Below are positions 1-12,320 of a stretch of 64,000 bases of DNA, one piece after another. The stretch is from NCBI RefSeq assembly GCF_963675165.1, contig NC_087377.1:8697122-8761121 (forward strand), in the 5' to 3' direction. Within the stretch, counting starts at the first letter, position 1, and each line of letters begins with the position of its first letter. A program made the translations under genes and the position numbers. The notes under the pieces are model-generated. The model made no database searches. It was not told the origin of the DNA and saw nothing but the letters and a program-made list of their open reading frames with translations. The stretch is from Halichondria panicea. Taxonomy: Eukaryota > Porifera > Demospongiae > Suberitida > Halichondriidae.

Positions 1-970
1 AGTGTATGCAGCATGGGGTTGGGTGGAGGCAATGTCAGCAAGCCGAGACCCTGTTCCACCCAAGCGGTAACTTTTCCCTCTAAGTATGTGGCAACAAATG
101 CTGGGGACCCAATCGCTGCACCCAGGTGACGCTGTCCTGACTTATTTGCTAAATCTTCTCCATCCTCAGACATCTGGATGCCTGTGCCTTCGAATTCTTT
201 AACTGCTGCTGCTCGGCATTCACGTTTTTGATGGTTTTGGGCAGTACCCATACGCGGGTCCTTGTTGCAGTAGGATGTCCCAGTAGTTGCGTAAAATCTT
301 CAGGTTCCCCCCAGCTGCGGCGTCATCGGCATACCATATTTGAACTGCACTGGGAGAATCATCCGTGGATAGCACACTCCTGCATTTGTCTATTAAAGAT
401 ACAGTGCTTAGTGCATACATCGCCATGGACAGGGGACATCCCCTGGGTGGTACCTTCTTCTGAGGACAGTTCCATTCCTCCTGAGACAAATAGTCTGGAC
501 GGCGACCGGTAGAAATTTAAGAGGACTGTTGCCAGAGGTGGGCATGTGTATCGGATGTTATGGAGGGCCACTGCACGATTCAGACAATTAAATGCATTAT
601 CTGCGTCAACCAACAAAACGGCGTCTGTGCCTGCTGAAGCGAATACCTTTCTCAATGCATGTATATAGCAGCTTCACAACCAGACGGGTGGCCTGCACAT
701 ACTTGCATAGATCCTGCAGCTTTGGTAATAATCTCTCTTGAGCACAGACACCAGGGACTTGCCAATAATACGTCTCAGGTCGTACTCCGGCCAGGGTTCT
801 TCGAAAGGGGGATCAAACGATTGTTTAGAAGTGGGCTAAGCCCGACTGGGTCCACTTCCTGTGATGCTATGTGCCTTGCCACCGTCCGCCACCGCATCAC
901 ATACAAATCTTTTGATGCTGACTTAAAAGATACCATCATACGTCTCCATATATAAGCATCTCCCATGGAG
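1..970 (-). pseudogene. Reverse transcriptase fragment (retrotransposon), frameshifted
   Basis: Minus-strand reading frames spell an RT palm. A block at about 775-966 ends in NRLIPLSKNPG, the stretch that normally precedes the RPIG motif. The next block (359-655) has [11 protein letters not shown] (motif A with the first catalytic Asp) and later EEGTTQG. The third (220-489) has the YADD catalytic box as QIWYADDAAAGG. A further block (1-220) reads GQRHLGAAIGS, continuing past the window edge. The blocks lie in different frames, so at least two frameshifts separate them, and no start is visible. It is a dead retroelement copy truncated by the window. The exact clade is not determined. RT identity is firm from motifs A and YADD. 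Confidence 0.85.
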
Positions 971-1727
971 GGACCCGCGGCACCGTGGGTTGCTAGTGCA
1001 GTCTTCCTTACAACCTCAACAGTTAGACTTTCGAATAAGAATGGGGATAATTCTAATTAAAGAACAATTTTCGTGGACTTAATTTTCGTGTAGGATTGCT
1101 AACCCACGAAATCCGTGAAAATTAAGCCCCTCGAAAATTTCGCGCTATACGATATACTATAATTATGCTATTATTATAGGAGCACATAATTATTTGTGTT
1201 CCTGACTTCATGTGCATACTACAATTATATCATGCATGTATGTTAGTTGTGACACATGCACGAGTGCCACATGGGTTATATTGGCTCAGTAGTGACTTAG
1301 GCTGGAGGGCCCGCAGGCACTACTGAGCCAATATATTCAATGTGCACAGGAGTGAGCTGTGTAACAACTGATTTGTTGCATTCCTTGTGCATTCCTTTCA
1401 GTGTACACATCACTCCTTTTATAGGACAACTAGTTTCAACTACTTGTGGTGGCTGTGGAATGCACCCAGACGCACCACTGAATCTGTTGACAGTGTTATA
1501 CTATAAAAGGGACCGTTTCAGGTTACTGGGTGGACCGTGGGCTTTAGGTAACTTCAGCCACACTATGCCAGTATCTAGATAGTGGCACAGTTCAAGGCTT
1601 GACCTGTGCCATATGGCCGATATTGGCACAGTGTTTCCTTTGATCTGCCCACTCAAAATGCAACAAATATACATATCATAATTATAATAATATGTATATG
1701 CATGTAGCTATATACTAACACACTACC
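971..1727. other. Gene-free stretch with small repeats
   Basis: No credible coding region. At 1040-1150 there is a degraded copy of the family whose ends read like cgcgaaattttcgaggggc (see 8962-9192). At 1277-1294 and 1318-1335 an 18-bp perfect inverted repeat (tatattggctcagtagtg) encloses a 23-bp loop, probably a short MITE or hairpin. Confidence 0.5.
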
Positions 1728-3321
1728 AAGGGCGTATGAAGAGAAGAGGGCATGCAACTCGCAATGTAACTGTAGTCGTCAAAATACTGATGAGTCAGCA
1801 GGATATACTCCAACCGCCCACACGTAAATAGGCATGATAGTGGTGTGTTTTCAGGTAGGTTGAGGGAATGCTTCAGAGTGTAAAGTACTCATGCATAAGT
1901 TGTAATTAAATTATTGTGCACTGTGCTGTATGTACATCCAACAGTAATTTAACTAGTGTTCAAGCTGGCGCTGTGCTAATGCCTCTCGCCATGTTTTTGC
2001 TTTCGCTCAAAAGTATTAGAGTGTTATAGAAAGGTTAATAATTTGCAATAATTATGATTTCAAATAGGTGTTAGCAATTGAATGAACATTAAACACAGTA
2101 AAGCAAATTGTGTAGAAAAGGTTGGTTTGTGGCTTACCTGGACCTCAAAAGAAGAAAATTGCTGATTCTGCAAAATGGATTCTCTTACACGTGGTATTGA
2201 GCGCGCATGCGCATTAGATCTACATCCTAGCTTCTTTAGCAGCTCTTTCTAACTCTTGTAGCCAACAAAAAGCTAGCGCTTAAGTGCAAGGCTAACTCAT
2301 AAGTTGAATAGAAAGTTTGTGGGAACAGATGATGCTATGAAAGATTCTGAAGAAACTGCAACAGCCTTCAATGTGAGTCAAACTAGCCATAACTCGAGAA
2401 AGAAGCTTTAGTTTGCTAATCCACGAATCAAAATCCAAGAGAACGTGGCTAGAAGCCTATAGAAGCTGTTAGTTTTCGTTGCATTGTAACCGTTGAGCAG
2501 TTATAGCTGGAATACACACACAGACAGACAGACACGTACACAGTCAGCTTTACCGTATCCCTCGTGCGGCTACGCCTCGAGGCATAATTAAACTATGCAT
2601 GAGTAACTTTACACTCTGAAGCATTCTCTCAACCTACCTGAAAACCTCTGTATACTAGAAATTTACCGCAAAATTAATTTAGAAGAGCTTAGAATTGATC
2701 AATGGCTGCTTCTAGTCTAGCATTGGTCCTTCTCTTCCGCTTGTTGACCTTTGTGGCTAACTCTACCCAACAGTATACAGTGCCAGAGGAGGTCGGACAT
2801 CACTTGAACTTTCACTAATTATGACCTTGTAATGACATTCCAGGCCAAATTGCTTTTCGTTTTTTGCTGAGCAATAGCGTCTACTGTACTTCTGCTAGTC
2901 TTTATTTTAGCCACCCTCTAAAAGTTGGGCGACCTAATCACGAGTCTATGTTATAGAGGGCGACTGATTTATGAGAGAATATTTCTGCACGGTTTCTGTC
3001 GCTGAAACTGTTGACAGCTAGTTGTGTTTGGTGTCTCTATGATGGTTTGGACCTAACCTATCAGCACATAATACCCATACTAGCTAGATCCGCCTAGATC
3101 CAGTCATGTTTTACTGCTGAGTCAGCAAAAACGAAAAGCAATTTGGCCTGGAATGTCATTAAAAGGTCATATAATTAGTGAAAGTTCAAGTGATGTCTGA
3201 CCTCCTCTGATACAGTGCTAGCTAGCTAGCTGTCTTGGTGACTATTATGAAGTAAGTGCATGTGCAAGTGCACACGCCCCTCCCATTTGTAATTGTATAG
3301 TTGCATGCCCTCTTCTCCCTT
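1728..3321. mobile_element. Composite MITE with two nested elements
   Basis: The outer ends are inverted copies of aagggcgtatgaagagaag, followed by agggcatgcaact. The same ends bound a 240-bp element at 16873-17113. Inside lie two further elements. One, 1848-2644, has ends starting ttttcaggtaggttgag. The other, 2784-3209, has roughly 85-bp terminal inverted repeats starting cagaggaggt and is flanked by a perfect 9-bp duplication atacagtgc. The nesting order (outer oldest) follows from the interruptions. No transposase is visible. Confidence 0.75.
2784..3209. mobile_element. Foldback element with 9-bp target-site duplication
   Basis: Long inverted termini begin cagaggaggtcggacatcac. The left flank 2775-2783 and right flank 3210-3218 are both atacagtgc. 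A 9-bp duplication with long inverted repeats is typical of Mutator-type (MULE) elements. Its size (426 bp) leaves no room for a transposase. A related element with the same cagaggaggt terminus is at 27926-28151. Confidence 0.8.
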
Positions 3322-4794
3322 GACGCTACATAACTGTTATGTATTTAGGTTACAATAACATGCTATATATAGTATAATTATATAAAAGGAGCTAGATCTA
3401 TACAGGGCCATAAGAAAATGTTTTAGGTAGGGGGGGGGGGGCAGGAAAAAATGCAACGCATGCAGGGGGTGGGTTCGGGAGGGGAAGAAATGTTTGATGT
3501 TCTCAGAGATCAAACTTTAGAAATGAAAGAATCTGCATGTGAGAGCTATTAAAATGTCCAAAATAGTTTATTCGACGTGTGTTAGTGGAAGCAAAGTCAC
3601 GAGCAACTTTTTCAAGGTCAAGCGAATCAGTTACAGCTATACTAAAGTAAGAATAGATGCTGGGAGGTCGTTGAGCTTCAAACCTTTTTCATCATGGGCA
3701 GGCTGAGGTATTGAGGAGAAATTCAATACTCCTTGTGCTATTATAGTGTTTCAGCTGCATGTGGATCAAAAAATAGTAACTGTTACTGTGTACAGTGTTG
3801 TTGCAACAAACCACATTGTATATTCACCAATGTGGTTAGATTACCAATGTGGTTAGATTAAAGGCACTAGTAAAAGCCTTAGGGCGTGCAGTGTGGTTTA
3901 CTAATTGCATGTAAACCACAATGTAAACCCACAATGTAAAAACATGGACTATTAGGACTATATTTGAGTGGTTTCTTTACTAGCAGTATCAAACCAAAAT
4001 TGGCCATGCGTGCAGTGCATGTTGCACACCAACTATAGATCTAGCTATACACAAGGTTGCAGTTAGTAAGGCCTATATACTCCACAGACATGAAGTGGAG
4101 AATGGTGTACCAGAAGTGTGTACTTGGTCTATCACACAGACTAATATAGCTAGCAATTTAAAATATGCATGAACATGTTGATAGCAGTGGCGTAGGAAGA
4201 GAGTTATCACTTAGATAGCATGGATATAGCTTATAAAAGGGGAGCTGCATGATACGCATGTACACATATTAAAGTGCGCCTGCAAGGGGATCTTGGGGTT
4301 GTTGTCCCCTAAAAAAATGTGCCTGCTCTGGTGTATTTGCTAAAAGCATTCCATTGAGCTTGCATGCATGGGCACAAAGCAAGCATGCAGTGTTGATTAA
4401 ATGGGGGGCCTGCATGCATGGTTCCTACCTGAAACGAGCCCTTTTATATATAGTATCACAATCAAGGCATAAGAATTTCATGTGCATGCACAGTCAACCA
4501 CAAGTAGTTGCAAACTATAAGTGTCCTATAGTGATGTGTACACGGAAAGGCATGCAACAAATCAGTGAGTCTAATCACCTGTGGATGCGATATAGCACTG
4601 TGTTTGTACCGTGGATAACCTCAACACAACAAGGTGTAGTATAGTTTTAAACTTCAGCGCTTCAAAAACAAGGCTAGATGAACAACTCATTGCTAGGTAC
4701 TAGTATCATAAATGGGAAGAGTAGCAGTTACTGTATTCTTGAGATACACAAAATAGCCTACCTCTAAGGTAGTCTCATGAATCAGTCGCACCTT
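3322..4794. other. Gene-free stretch, low-complexity
   Basis: A G-homopolymer tract lies near 3430. Short repeats of accacaatgtaaa and ccaatgtggttagatta lie at about 3800-3945. The reading frames here are short and show no family I recognise. Confidence 0.4.
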
Positions 4795-5056
4795 TGGTGT
4801 CCGTCTGAGCACTCTTTACGTGAAGTCATTTCACAATGGAATGTATTACGTCACTGTACAAGCTAACAAAACCATAAAAATGCAACCACATCCGTTATCT
4901 CTGCGCAGCCACATCACTGCTTGCTGCTCAACCGCATGTAAAGTTTCACTATTTGCTGCCTCCTATTCAAGGTACCTGATGCTTGAGCAATCTCATTGGT
5001 CACGTTGGACCACCGTGGCCCATGAGTTCAAGTAAAGAGTGCTCAGACGGACACCA
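4795..5056. mobile_element. MITE, 262 bp, 24-bp perfect inverted ends
   Basis: Ends tggtgtccgtctgagcactc...; the right terminus at 5033-5056 is the exact reverse complement. No coding capacity. A minus-strand frame just beyond (5200-5502) is open for 100 codons but shows no motif I recognise, and I do not call it a gene. Confidence 0.7.
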
Positions 5057-6514
5057 TTGTCGCCACATCGGGATTAGGTGGTGGGTCGTCCCAGGGAAAC
5101 TTGGCAAACCATTTGGGTGCTTCGTCTATCGTAGTTTTGTACATATCCAAGGTGTGAAACATTGTTGTCAGGCCAACAGTACGAGAGGAGCTGCCTTTTT
5201 TAGAACCACCACCCCCAGGCATTTTCTCCGAGTTGATATATCACCGGAGTCCCCCCAACGCAGGGTAGAGCACTGTGGATTCGTTGTGTGATAACCAGTT
5301 TAGCTCTTGAATAACGTTCAATTAAATTGAAGGCTATACAATAAATAGGTCTCGACTGATTATACGGCCCACCAATGTATGCTTCACACGGATTCCCCTG
5401 TCTCTGATTTTTTTTCGGAAGCATTTGAAAATACTCTTTCTTCACATCAACAATAAAAATCTCATTAGTTTTCTCAGATTTCACTTGAAGCATTAAAGTC
5501 ATACAACCTGAGAAACATGAAGGTAGATGTGGCTATAATAATGAATGACCATGTCTTATTCGTATATAGGTTTCTGTAGCGACGGTGAATTCAACTCCAT
5601 GAGGAATAGGGGGTATACCAGACCTATCTCTGTGTTTCTCATTCGTTCTCAAGTTCATGCAAAGTATGCCCGACTGTCTGAAAGCACAATGCTGGCTATG
5701 CTAACTCCAAATGGTAACAATAAAATTTATAAATAATGATTACATGATGAACCACTTATTCTTCAGTGTCTTCCAATCAGCTAATTACTGCTGAAAAAAA
5801 CCAAACCCTGCTGTGACTCCTACATTACTATGTGAAATTTGGATAGTGCAATGCCTTTCATGGGATGATGTGATTTCTGTGCTCTGTCTACGAACAGTTC
5901 CAGCTGGTTACTCCTGCCATGCCTGGAAATCTGGTATTAAAGTTCGATTATAGTTAATGTATAATTATACAGACCTCATTATAGGACAGAAACTAGAGCT
6001 GGAAAAGCGTGTTGACTGTACATTAACAGCTTATATGTGATATCAATATTCCTTTACCACTTTTTTGCAAGTAACAAGTGCATGCAATGACGACATGGTA
6101 CCTTATTGTTACTATTATAACTAATTTTAGCAAATTTTAGTGAATTTGTAATTAACACTAAATTAAGTACACGCAATTACTGAATCTCATAAAAAAAAAT
6201 TTTTTTCAATGTACTTTTGTATAATGCATGCTAGCCCTTTTCATCTGTATCTGACTCCAAAATTTTCATTCAACCTTAAAACTCCTACTTCTACATCTTT
6301 TGACTAAAAAATATTATTGTGGTGATGAATTTGCTACAAATCCGCCAAAATTAGTACCCTAAAAACAGAGAAAAATCTGAAAACGCTAAAATTACTGCCT
6401 GCCTATAATAGTAACATTAAGGTATGTGCAGTCTCGTTCAGGCTTGATTCTGTTTTTCAACACACCCGAAGAAACGTGGATGATTATAAAACCTACCTGC
6501 TGCAATTATAATAT
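5057..6514. other. Gene-free stretch
   Basis: AT-rich DNA with short homopolymers (for example around 6190). One 100-codon minus frame at 5200-5502 is unidentified; without splice partners or a recognisable domain I cannot support it as a gene. Confidence 0.35.
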
Positions 6515-7340
6515 TATGGTGAGCCTTGTTTCAAAATGGCGATACAAAATACCATGTGTTGGTGTCCCAAACTGGAAGGATAAATCGACTCGATGTGTTT
6601 TATCAACTCGATTTTATCGACTTCATCTGGTAGGGATCGACTCGATGTGTTTTATCAACTCGATTTTATCGACTTCATCTGGTAAGGATCGCCTCGATGT
6701 GTTTATCAACTCGATTTATCGACTGCTTCTGGTAAGGATCGACTCGATTCCAGGTCGCTGGAGGAAAAGGCGAGTTTCGAGGGCGGCCTGATATGGCTGT
6801 AGATCTACTCTACCAAAAGGCGCTAGAATTAAGAAGGCACTGAGACTCTTGAGGCCACAGGCACGCCTACAGCAGCTCAGAGTAGGGACCTTCTGAGCCT
6901 GAGATTACACAGCAGCTACTTGCTATGTTTCATGAACTCAAGTAGACAAGCATTTAGTGATTTAATTACTGTGACCCAGTACAAGTAAGCTGCTGTGACC
7001 TTCTGCATGCAGGCGTGCCTGGAAGGTCAGCTACTCTGACCTGCTGTAGGCGTGCCTGTGGCCTCAAGAGTCTCAGTGCCTTGTCTGAGCCTAGCGCAAT
7101 TGTTGCAAGAGTACAGCCATAGATAGCCTTGATATCAAGCCGCCCTCGAAACTTGCCTTTTCCCCCAGCGGCCGAATCGAGTCGATCCTTACCAGAAGCA
7201 GTCGATAAATCGAGTTGATAAAACACATCGAGTCGATCCTTAATTACCAGATGAAGTCGATAAAATTAACACAGAGTTGATTTTTGGGACACCAACACAT
7301 GGTATTTTGTATCGCCATTTTGAAACAAAAGGCTCACCAT
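6515..7340. mobile_element. Foldback element with long inverted arms
   Basis: About 260-300 bp at each end are inverted copies of each other, with boundaries approximate. Landmarks are ggtgagccttgtttcaaaat on the left and its inverse at about 7315-7340. Further in are arrays of atcgactcgatgtgtttt-like units, and nearer the centre gaggccacaggcacgcctac with its inverse. No transposase is seen. Confidence 0.7.
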
Positions 7341-7512
7341 AGCAATTGATCATATATTTATAGTTCAACCGACTGTATAGCCTCGAATCCATAATCGGCC
7401 TGGAATCGAGGCTAGATGAGCCTCGAATCCAGGCCGATTAAAATACGGCCTGGTATCTATTGGATGTCTAATTAATCATCGTCCACGCCCATGTACTATA
7501 TCTACTACCATA

Positions 7513-7705
7513 TATATAGCGGGTGATTTTCGTGGGGTAAAATATTCGTTATTTTTGTGGGCAAGTTCCATGAAATTTTAACGTAGGCGTGGCTTACCAG
7601 AACGTAGGAATGCAGTGCAGCCACGAAACGAAATTTTTACTCACGAATACCACCGTTTTTCGAGTTGAACGAATTTTTTACCCCACGAAAATTACCCGCT
7701 ATATA
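7513..7705. mobile_element. MITE, 193 bp (tatatagcgggt family)
   Basis: Termini tatatagcgggtgattttcg and an inverse carrying one mismatch enclose about 140 bp. A degraded relative is at 11820-11975 and others are suggested near 30340-30450 and 32535-32685. This terminus family is one of the most abundant repeats in the window. Confidence 0.7.
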
Positions 7706-8285
7706 CAGTATGTATATATGAAGCTTTTTTTATAGCCTAGCCTAGCTAGCTAGCTATGGCCCTCTCTATGGTGTTGTCGATAAGGCTTGCACCGAAGCCA
7801 GAAGAGGCTCTGAGTCTCATCTACCTCTATGATGGTTGGATGGTCGTGATGTTTTGAACTGGGTTTCTGACAGACTCTGGCAAGTCTTTGACTTTGTGCT
7901 TCCAACTGTAACCATAGGGTCATCGTAGAGGTAGCATCTGGCCTTCTAGACAACGACAACGCAATAGAGAACATAAGCCACAGCTTCACAGGAGACATAG
8001 ATAGAAGAGTTTAAAGACTATGGCAAGTCTTTGACTTTGTGCTTCCAACTGCAACCATAGGACTATCGTAGAGAGCCTCTTCTGGCTTCAGACAAGTGTG
8101 TAACCCTTCTTGAGAACACAATAGAGGGCATAAAGCCACAGGAGACAAGTTAAAAATAATACGGAAAGAAACTAGTAAACAAACTAGTTTACGGTATAAT
8201 TTTACAAAGGTTTACTAACGTGAACGAATTCCCCAGATTCTGAGGAACTCAGTTTGCGCATGTGCACTATCACCCATGCAATAGA
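7706..8285. repeat. Local duplication, no gene
   Basis: The block containing ggcaagtctttgactttgtg occurs twice (about 7878 and 8021) in direct orientation. An inverted pair cagaagaggctct / agagcctcttctg lies at about 7800 and 8074. Open frames here follow the repeat and show no family. Confidence 0.5.
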
Positions 8286-8558
8286 TACCGTATAGCGGGT
8301 ATATTTCGAGGGTATAAATTTTTGCGGATGGACCATTACAAAGGATTTCGCGGATTTTATTTTCGTGGTCTGAGTTCCAGCCTTTTGGCGCATGCGCACA
8401 TCAACATGCAGCTGTACCTCCACACCGTTAGCCTCGAATCCATAATACTGAACACGCCTACTATTATAAATTTTCGTGGGTATAAATTTTTGCGGTACAG
8501 GCTCAATCCGCGAAAACCGCGAACATTTATACCCTCGAAATATACCCGCTATACGGTA
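8286..8558. mobile_element. MITE with 33-bp perfect inverted ends
   Basis: The left end begins taccgtatagcgggtatatt and the right end is its exact inverse through gggtataaa. A degraded relative lies in receptor gene D at 58699-58881. The open frames across this element on both strands are products of the palindrome, not genes. Confidence 0.8.
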
Positions 8559-8961
8559 CATCTCGAGGCTAAAGCTAGACTGACTAATATAAGGCTTCAA
8601 TACATCATAGTAATCAGTAAATTCTTTTATATACCTGATTCTTGTATGGAGCAGTTGCTCACAAACTCTGTAGATCTACAACACTCAGACTGACAGCTCT
8701 CCAGATAGATAGAAACTAAATGTGATTGGGTTCAAATCAACAAACGGGTTAGTTTAACCTAAATTGGTAAATGTATATAACCATTGGGTTAAAAAAACCA
8801 GCTTATAGTAAAGTAACATTTGGGAGTTTTTTTAATCGTTATACTACTGCGATTATCAAAGTACCTTTTCTCAAGCAGTAAAAACTTCCATTGCCTGTGT
8901 AAACAACCATTTGTGATAGGTAATAAAATGTAATGGGTTAATAAAACCACCGCTATAATTA

Positions 8962-9192
8962 TACCGTATAGCGCGAAATTTTTGAGGGGCTTAATTTTCG
9001 CGGATTTTGTGGGTTAGAATTCTACACTAAAATTAAGTCCACGAAAATTGTTAAATTACCTGCTATAACGTGCAAAGATTTAAAGACGTGGCTTCCGGTA
9101 AGCAGTCATTCCGCGAACATTGTGCAACGAAATGGCTTTTAGAGGCCAATCCACGAAATATAAGTGCCTCGAAAATTTCGCGCTATACGGTA
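8962..9192. mobile_element. MITE (taccgtatagcgcgaaattt family)
   Basis: Inverted termini taccgtatagcgcgaaattt, with one mismatch further in, enclose smaller inverted segments around 9000-9060. The same terminus recurs at about 1120-1150. Confidence 0.7.
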
Positions 9193-12100
9193 GTCAAAGT
9201 GCCTCTCCTCATACAGTAAATACCTCCAGGTTCAGTCGAAACAACCTGTGATACGTATATAACTACTCCAATCGTCAATTCCTTTACTCAAACAGTACCT
9301 TGTCATAACAACCATATTTTGTGCTATAGCTAATCAAATAATGTAGCGAGTTAACTGAACTGCAAACACGTAAAGTTAGAAGGCATAGCAGAACAATAAT
9401 GTATTGTGATTCGAATGAACACAAAGGACAGGGTTTCTGCCTCAAACTTGACGTTGCAAATCATGTGCTAATCATCCAGAGTAATTTTAGGGTTATTATA
9501 ACCTAGGGTAAGGGTTAGGATAACCTACAGCTGGGTTAAATCCATGCCGTGTGACTCTGCTCATGTGACCCAGAGTCATGTGATCTAAGTTCTTCAAAAA
9601 CATGTGCAAGTCCAATAGTGGCGTTAAATACATAAGGTTAGTGAGGTCAAACTTCACGAATTGACTCAATATTCTCATGAATTAGCCGCCCTTCCAAGAT
9701 AGTGACTGTAGTAGCCTCGATTCCAGGCCGTATTTTAATAGGCCAGTGTAATTCGAGGCTAAGGCTAGTGGGATGATGTATAAACAATGCATGATGATAT
9801 AATACATGTACAATCAGGAGTGCTGCTCCTGGTACAATACATAATGAGCCACTTAACCTGAGCCAAAGAAGGAGAAATCCCTTGTTGTAATTGTCCCTTC
9901 AGGACTCTGCAAATAACTGCTATGCTATGTGTACGTGTATCAGTGCTGAATCATTTCTTGACGTACAAGTAGCTGCAACGATGTAATGCGGAACACAATA
10001 CAGAATTGTTCTCATGAAGGCAAATTTGTAATTGCACTGTTATAATTAACAACAATTACATGCAGGGTGTGTGGTGACTGGTGATAGAAACAGTAAAGTA
10101 AAACTGTCAGATGAGGGGGTATAACATAATGTCCGACAGGATCCACTGACTCCACCATCATTGTAGAGTCCCTGCAATAAAGAGTTACAACTAACATAAC
10201 ATAACAAAGATGCACAGAGTTCTACCGCTATATCTCATCAACTATATAAAACCAAGAGTGCGTACGTACTTTAATACGGTAGTACAACATTAACAAAGAT
10301 GAATAAGCCCTCACCTCAATAGAGCCAAAGGTATGTGTGCTGTGCTGCACGTCTGATTTGAAAGAAGATAATTCTGTCAACACAATTATAATTGAGTGAA
10401 TACTATACCACGTGACCGCAGCACTATAAAAGTAAACGTTCTAAGTATAGGATATACCACACCTAAGAGATCCTCCTCTTAGGTGTGGTATATCCTATAC
10501 TTAGAACGCTTACGGTAGACTAGACTCGACACGGAACAGACTCAGAAAAATGGGAAGGCAATGCCCATCTTGAATGAAATTTGTAAACTTTGACCTCGGC
10601 TAACCTTCTGTCTTTAATGGCTAGTAAGTCCAAGTGTTATTGCTCAAGTTTTCTTCAAGTTATAGTCATGCATTGCCTTTGACAAAGCTTATTGCCTCTG
10701 ATCAAAGCTTTGTTATGGAAATGGAAAAGAGCGGCCTGGGATCGAGGCTATATAGGTGTGTACAAAAAGGCTTGAAAGAATCTCTTTTAGCATTAAAACG
10801 GCCAGCTGTGGTTAAATGACAAACGATCAACTATGTAAGTACGTTATTAGTTTTTTGTTTTGTGTAATTATAATTAACACACTTATATGTCACGATACTG
10901 AGTTTTTCTACTATATAATAATTATGGGTATGACATTTGAGTCAAAAGAACCTATAGCATGGTTGTTCTCACCGATTAGCTACTACTCAAAACAACCTAT
11001 TGGAGGTTGCTACAACCTATACGGTAATTCTACGTATGGCTGCATGGTTGCTACAACCCATTACCAAATAATTATGCTTAAAAGAACCTATAATTATGGC
11101 TGGTTACAACAACCTGTAGCTGGGTACTTCTACCTGTTTTGAATGTGTTAAAATAACCCATCGAGTTGTAGGTAGATCCAACCTATATATACTTTATCTA
11201 TTGTTGTAACCCAGCATGTGGGTTACTTGAATTGCACATGTGTTAACCCATTTTTCTGGGTTATTATAAACCATTTGTTTTATCAGTGAATACACACGAA
11301 AGGTTGATGCCGAACCACTCAAGCAACAATGCACATAGTGATACCTATATACAACCCAAAACCATGCAGTTCACATTATATATTCACGTGGGAATGTATA
11401 TAGGGCGCCGTTTGTGCCAAAAGTGCTATTTTTTCCTGTAATAATAGTTTACCATAACCTTAAAACTGCTGTGTATACTGCATGTTTGTTTATAACTAGT
11501 AACTATAATCATATATCATATACATATTATTATTCGTGGCAGCACCATGAAACGTTTATCCGAAGTCCAGAAAGTTTGTGTACCTCTCCTGCTCTGACTG
11601 ACACAGCTTATAGGTATTAGAAAGTGTGGAACACAAGTATCTTTATCCGGCTGTCTTGTGTGATTGATGAGATGGCATTTGAAGGACTTGGGAACAGACC
11701 TCTTGTAGTTTGTAGAGAGTACTGACACCCCTTTGGAGCTCACTTCCTCATCACTTTGCATAAGTAGATAGCGCTAAAAGATTAATAGCCTATGTCCATT
11801 CGTTCATAGATACAAGTTTCGTTCATCGAAAACGGGAATTTTCGTCAGTAAAAATTTCGTTGCATTTCGGTAATTAAGACACGCCTACGTTTTCGTGGGA
11901 AATATTCATGGAGGTCAGCTTGCCCACGAATATTTTACCCCACAAACATTTATACACGCTATATAATATGGTAGTATTATATATAATTATACTGTACGTA
12001 CGTTTTGTGGAACATCTGTATTATCTGCATGTCTGATTGCTGCATGTTGTTCTGAGCAGACTGAGGTGATTTAAATAAAATGCATGCACTAAATTTGCTT

Positions 12101-12320
12101 GCTTACCAAATTAGGTATCTTCACATGCATAATAATAATTTTATAGTGATCATAGGAATACATTAATTTTGAGAGTGATTCAAACATAACTGTTAACAGT
12201 CACAGCAATCACACAATAAATTATGTGTGTGAGTACAGTCACATGTACTAGTGTGATTTAGATATAGATTATAGTCAGAACACAAAAACTTAATGGTATC
12301 TGATTGCATGGTCACACAGA
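9193..12320. other. Gene-poor region upstream of P4HA 3' end
   Basis: No gene supported. Contents: a 50-bp solo fragment of the Mutator-like terminus (tagcctcgattccaggccg) at about 9714-9763; a similar right end at about 10730-10750; a very strong hairpin at 10437-10508; diverged repeats of tacaacctat-type words at 10950-11280; a degraded MITE at 11820-11975. The last few hundred bases should include the 3' UTR of the P4HA gene that ends at 12321. Confidence 0.5.
10437..10508. repeat. Perfect 33-bp hairpin with 6-nt loop
   Basis: Arms 10437-10469 and 10476-10508 are exact reverse complements, starting cgttctaagtataggatata. The loop is atcctc. Weak pairing continues outward (gtaa/ttac). There is no coding capacity. 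It could be a very young miniature foldback element or a transcribed hairpin; sequence alone cannot decide. Confidence 0.85.

Noticed and set aside
5200-5502. 100-codon minus-strand frame as a gene
   Set aside because: No recognised domain, no splice partners, adjacent to a MITE; left unassigned.
8202-8693. Overlapping long ORFs on both strands
   Set aside because: They mirror each other because they run through an inverted-repeat MITE (8286-8558); no splice sites or family match.
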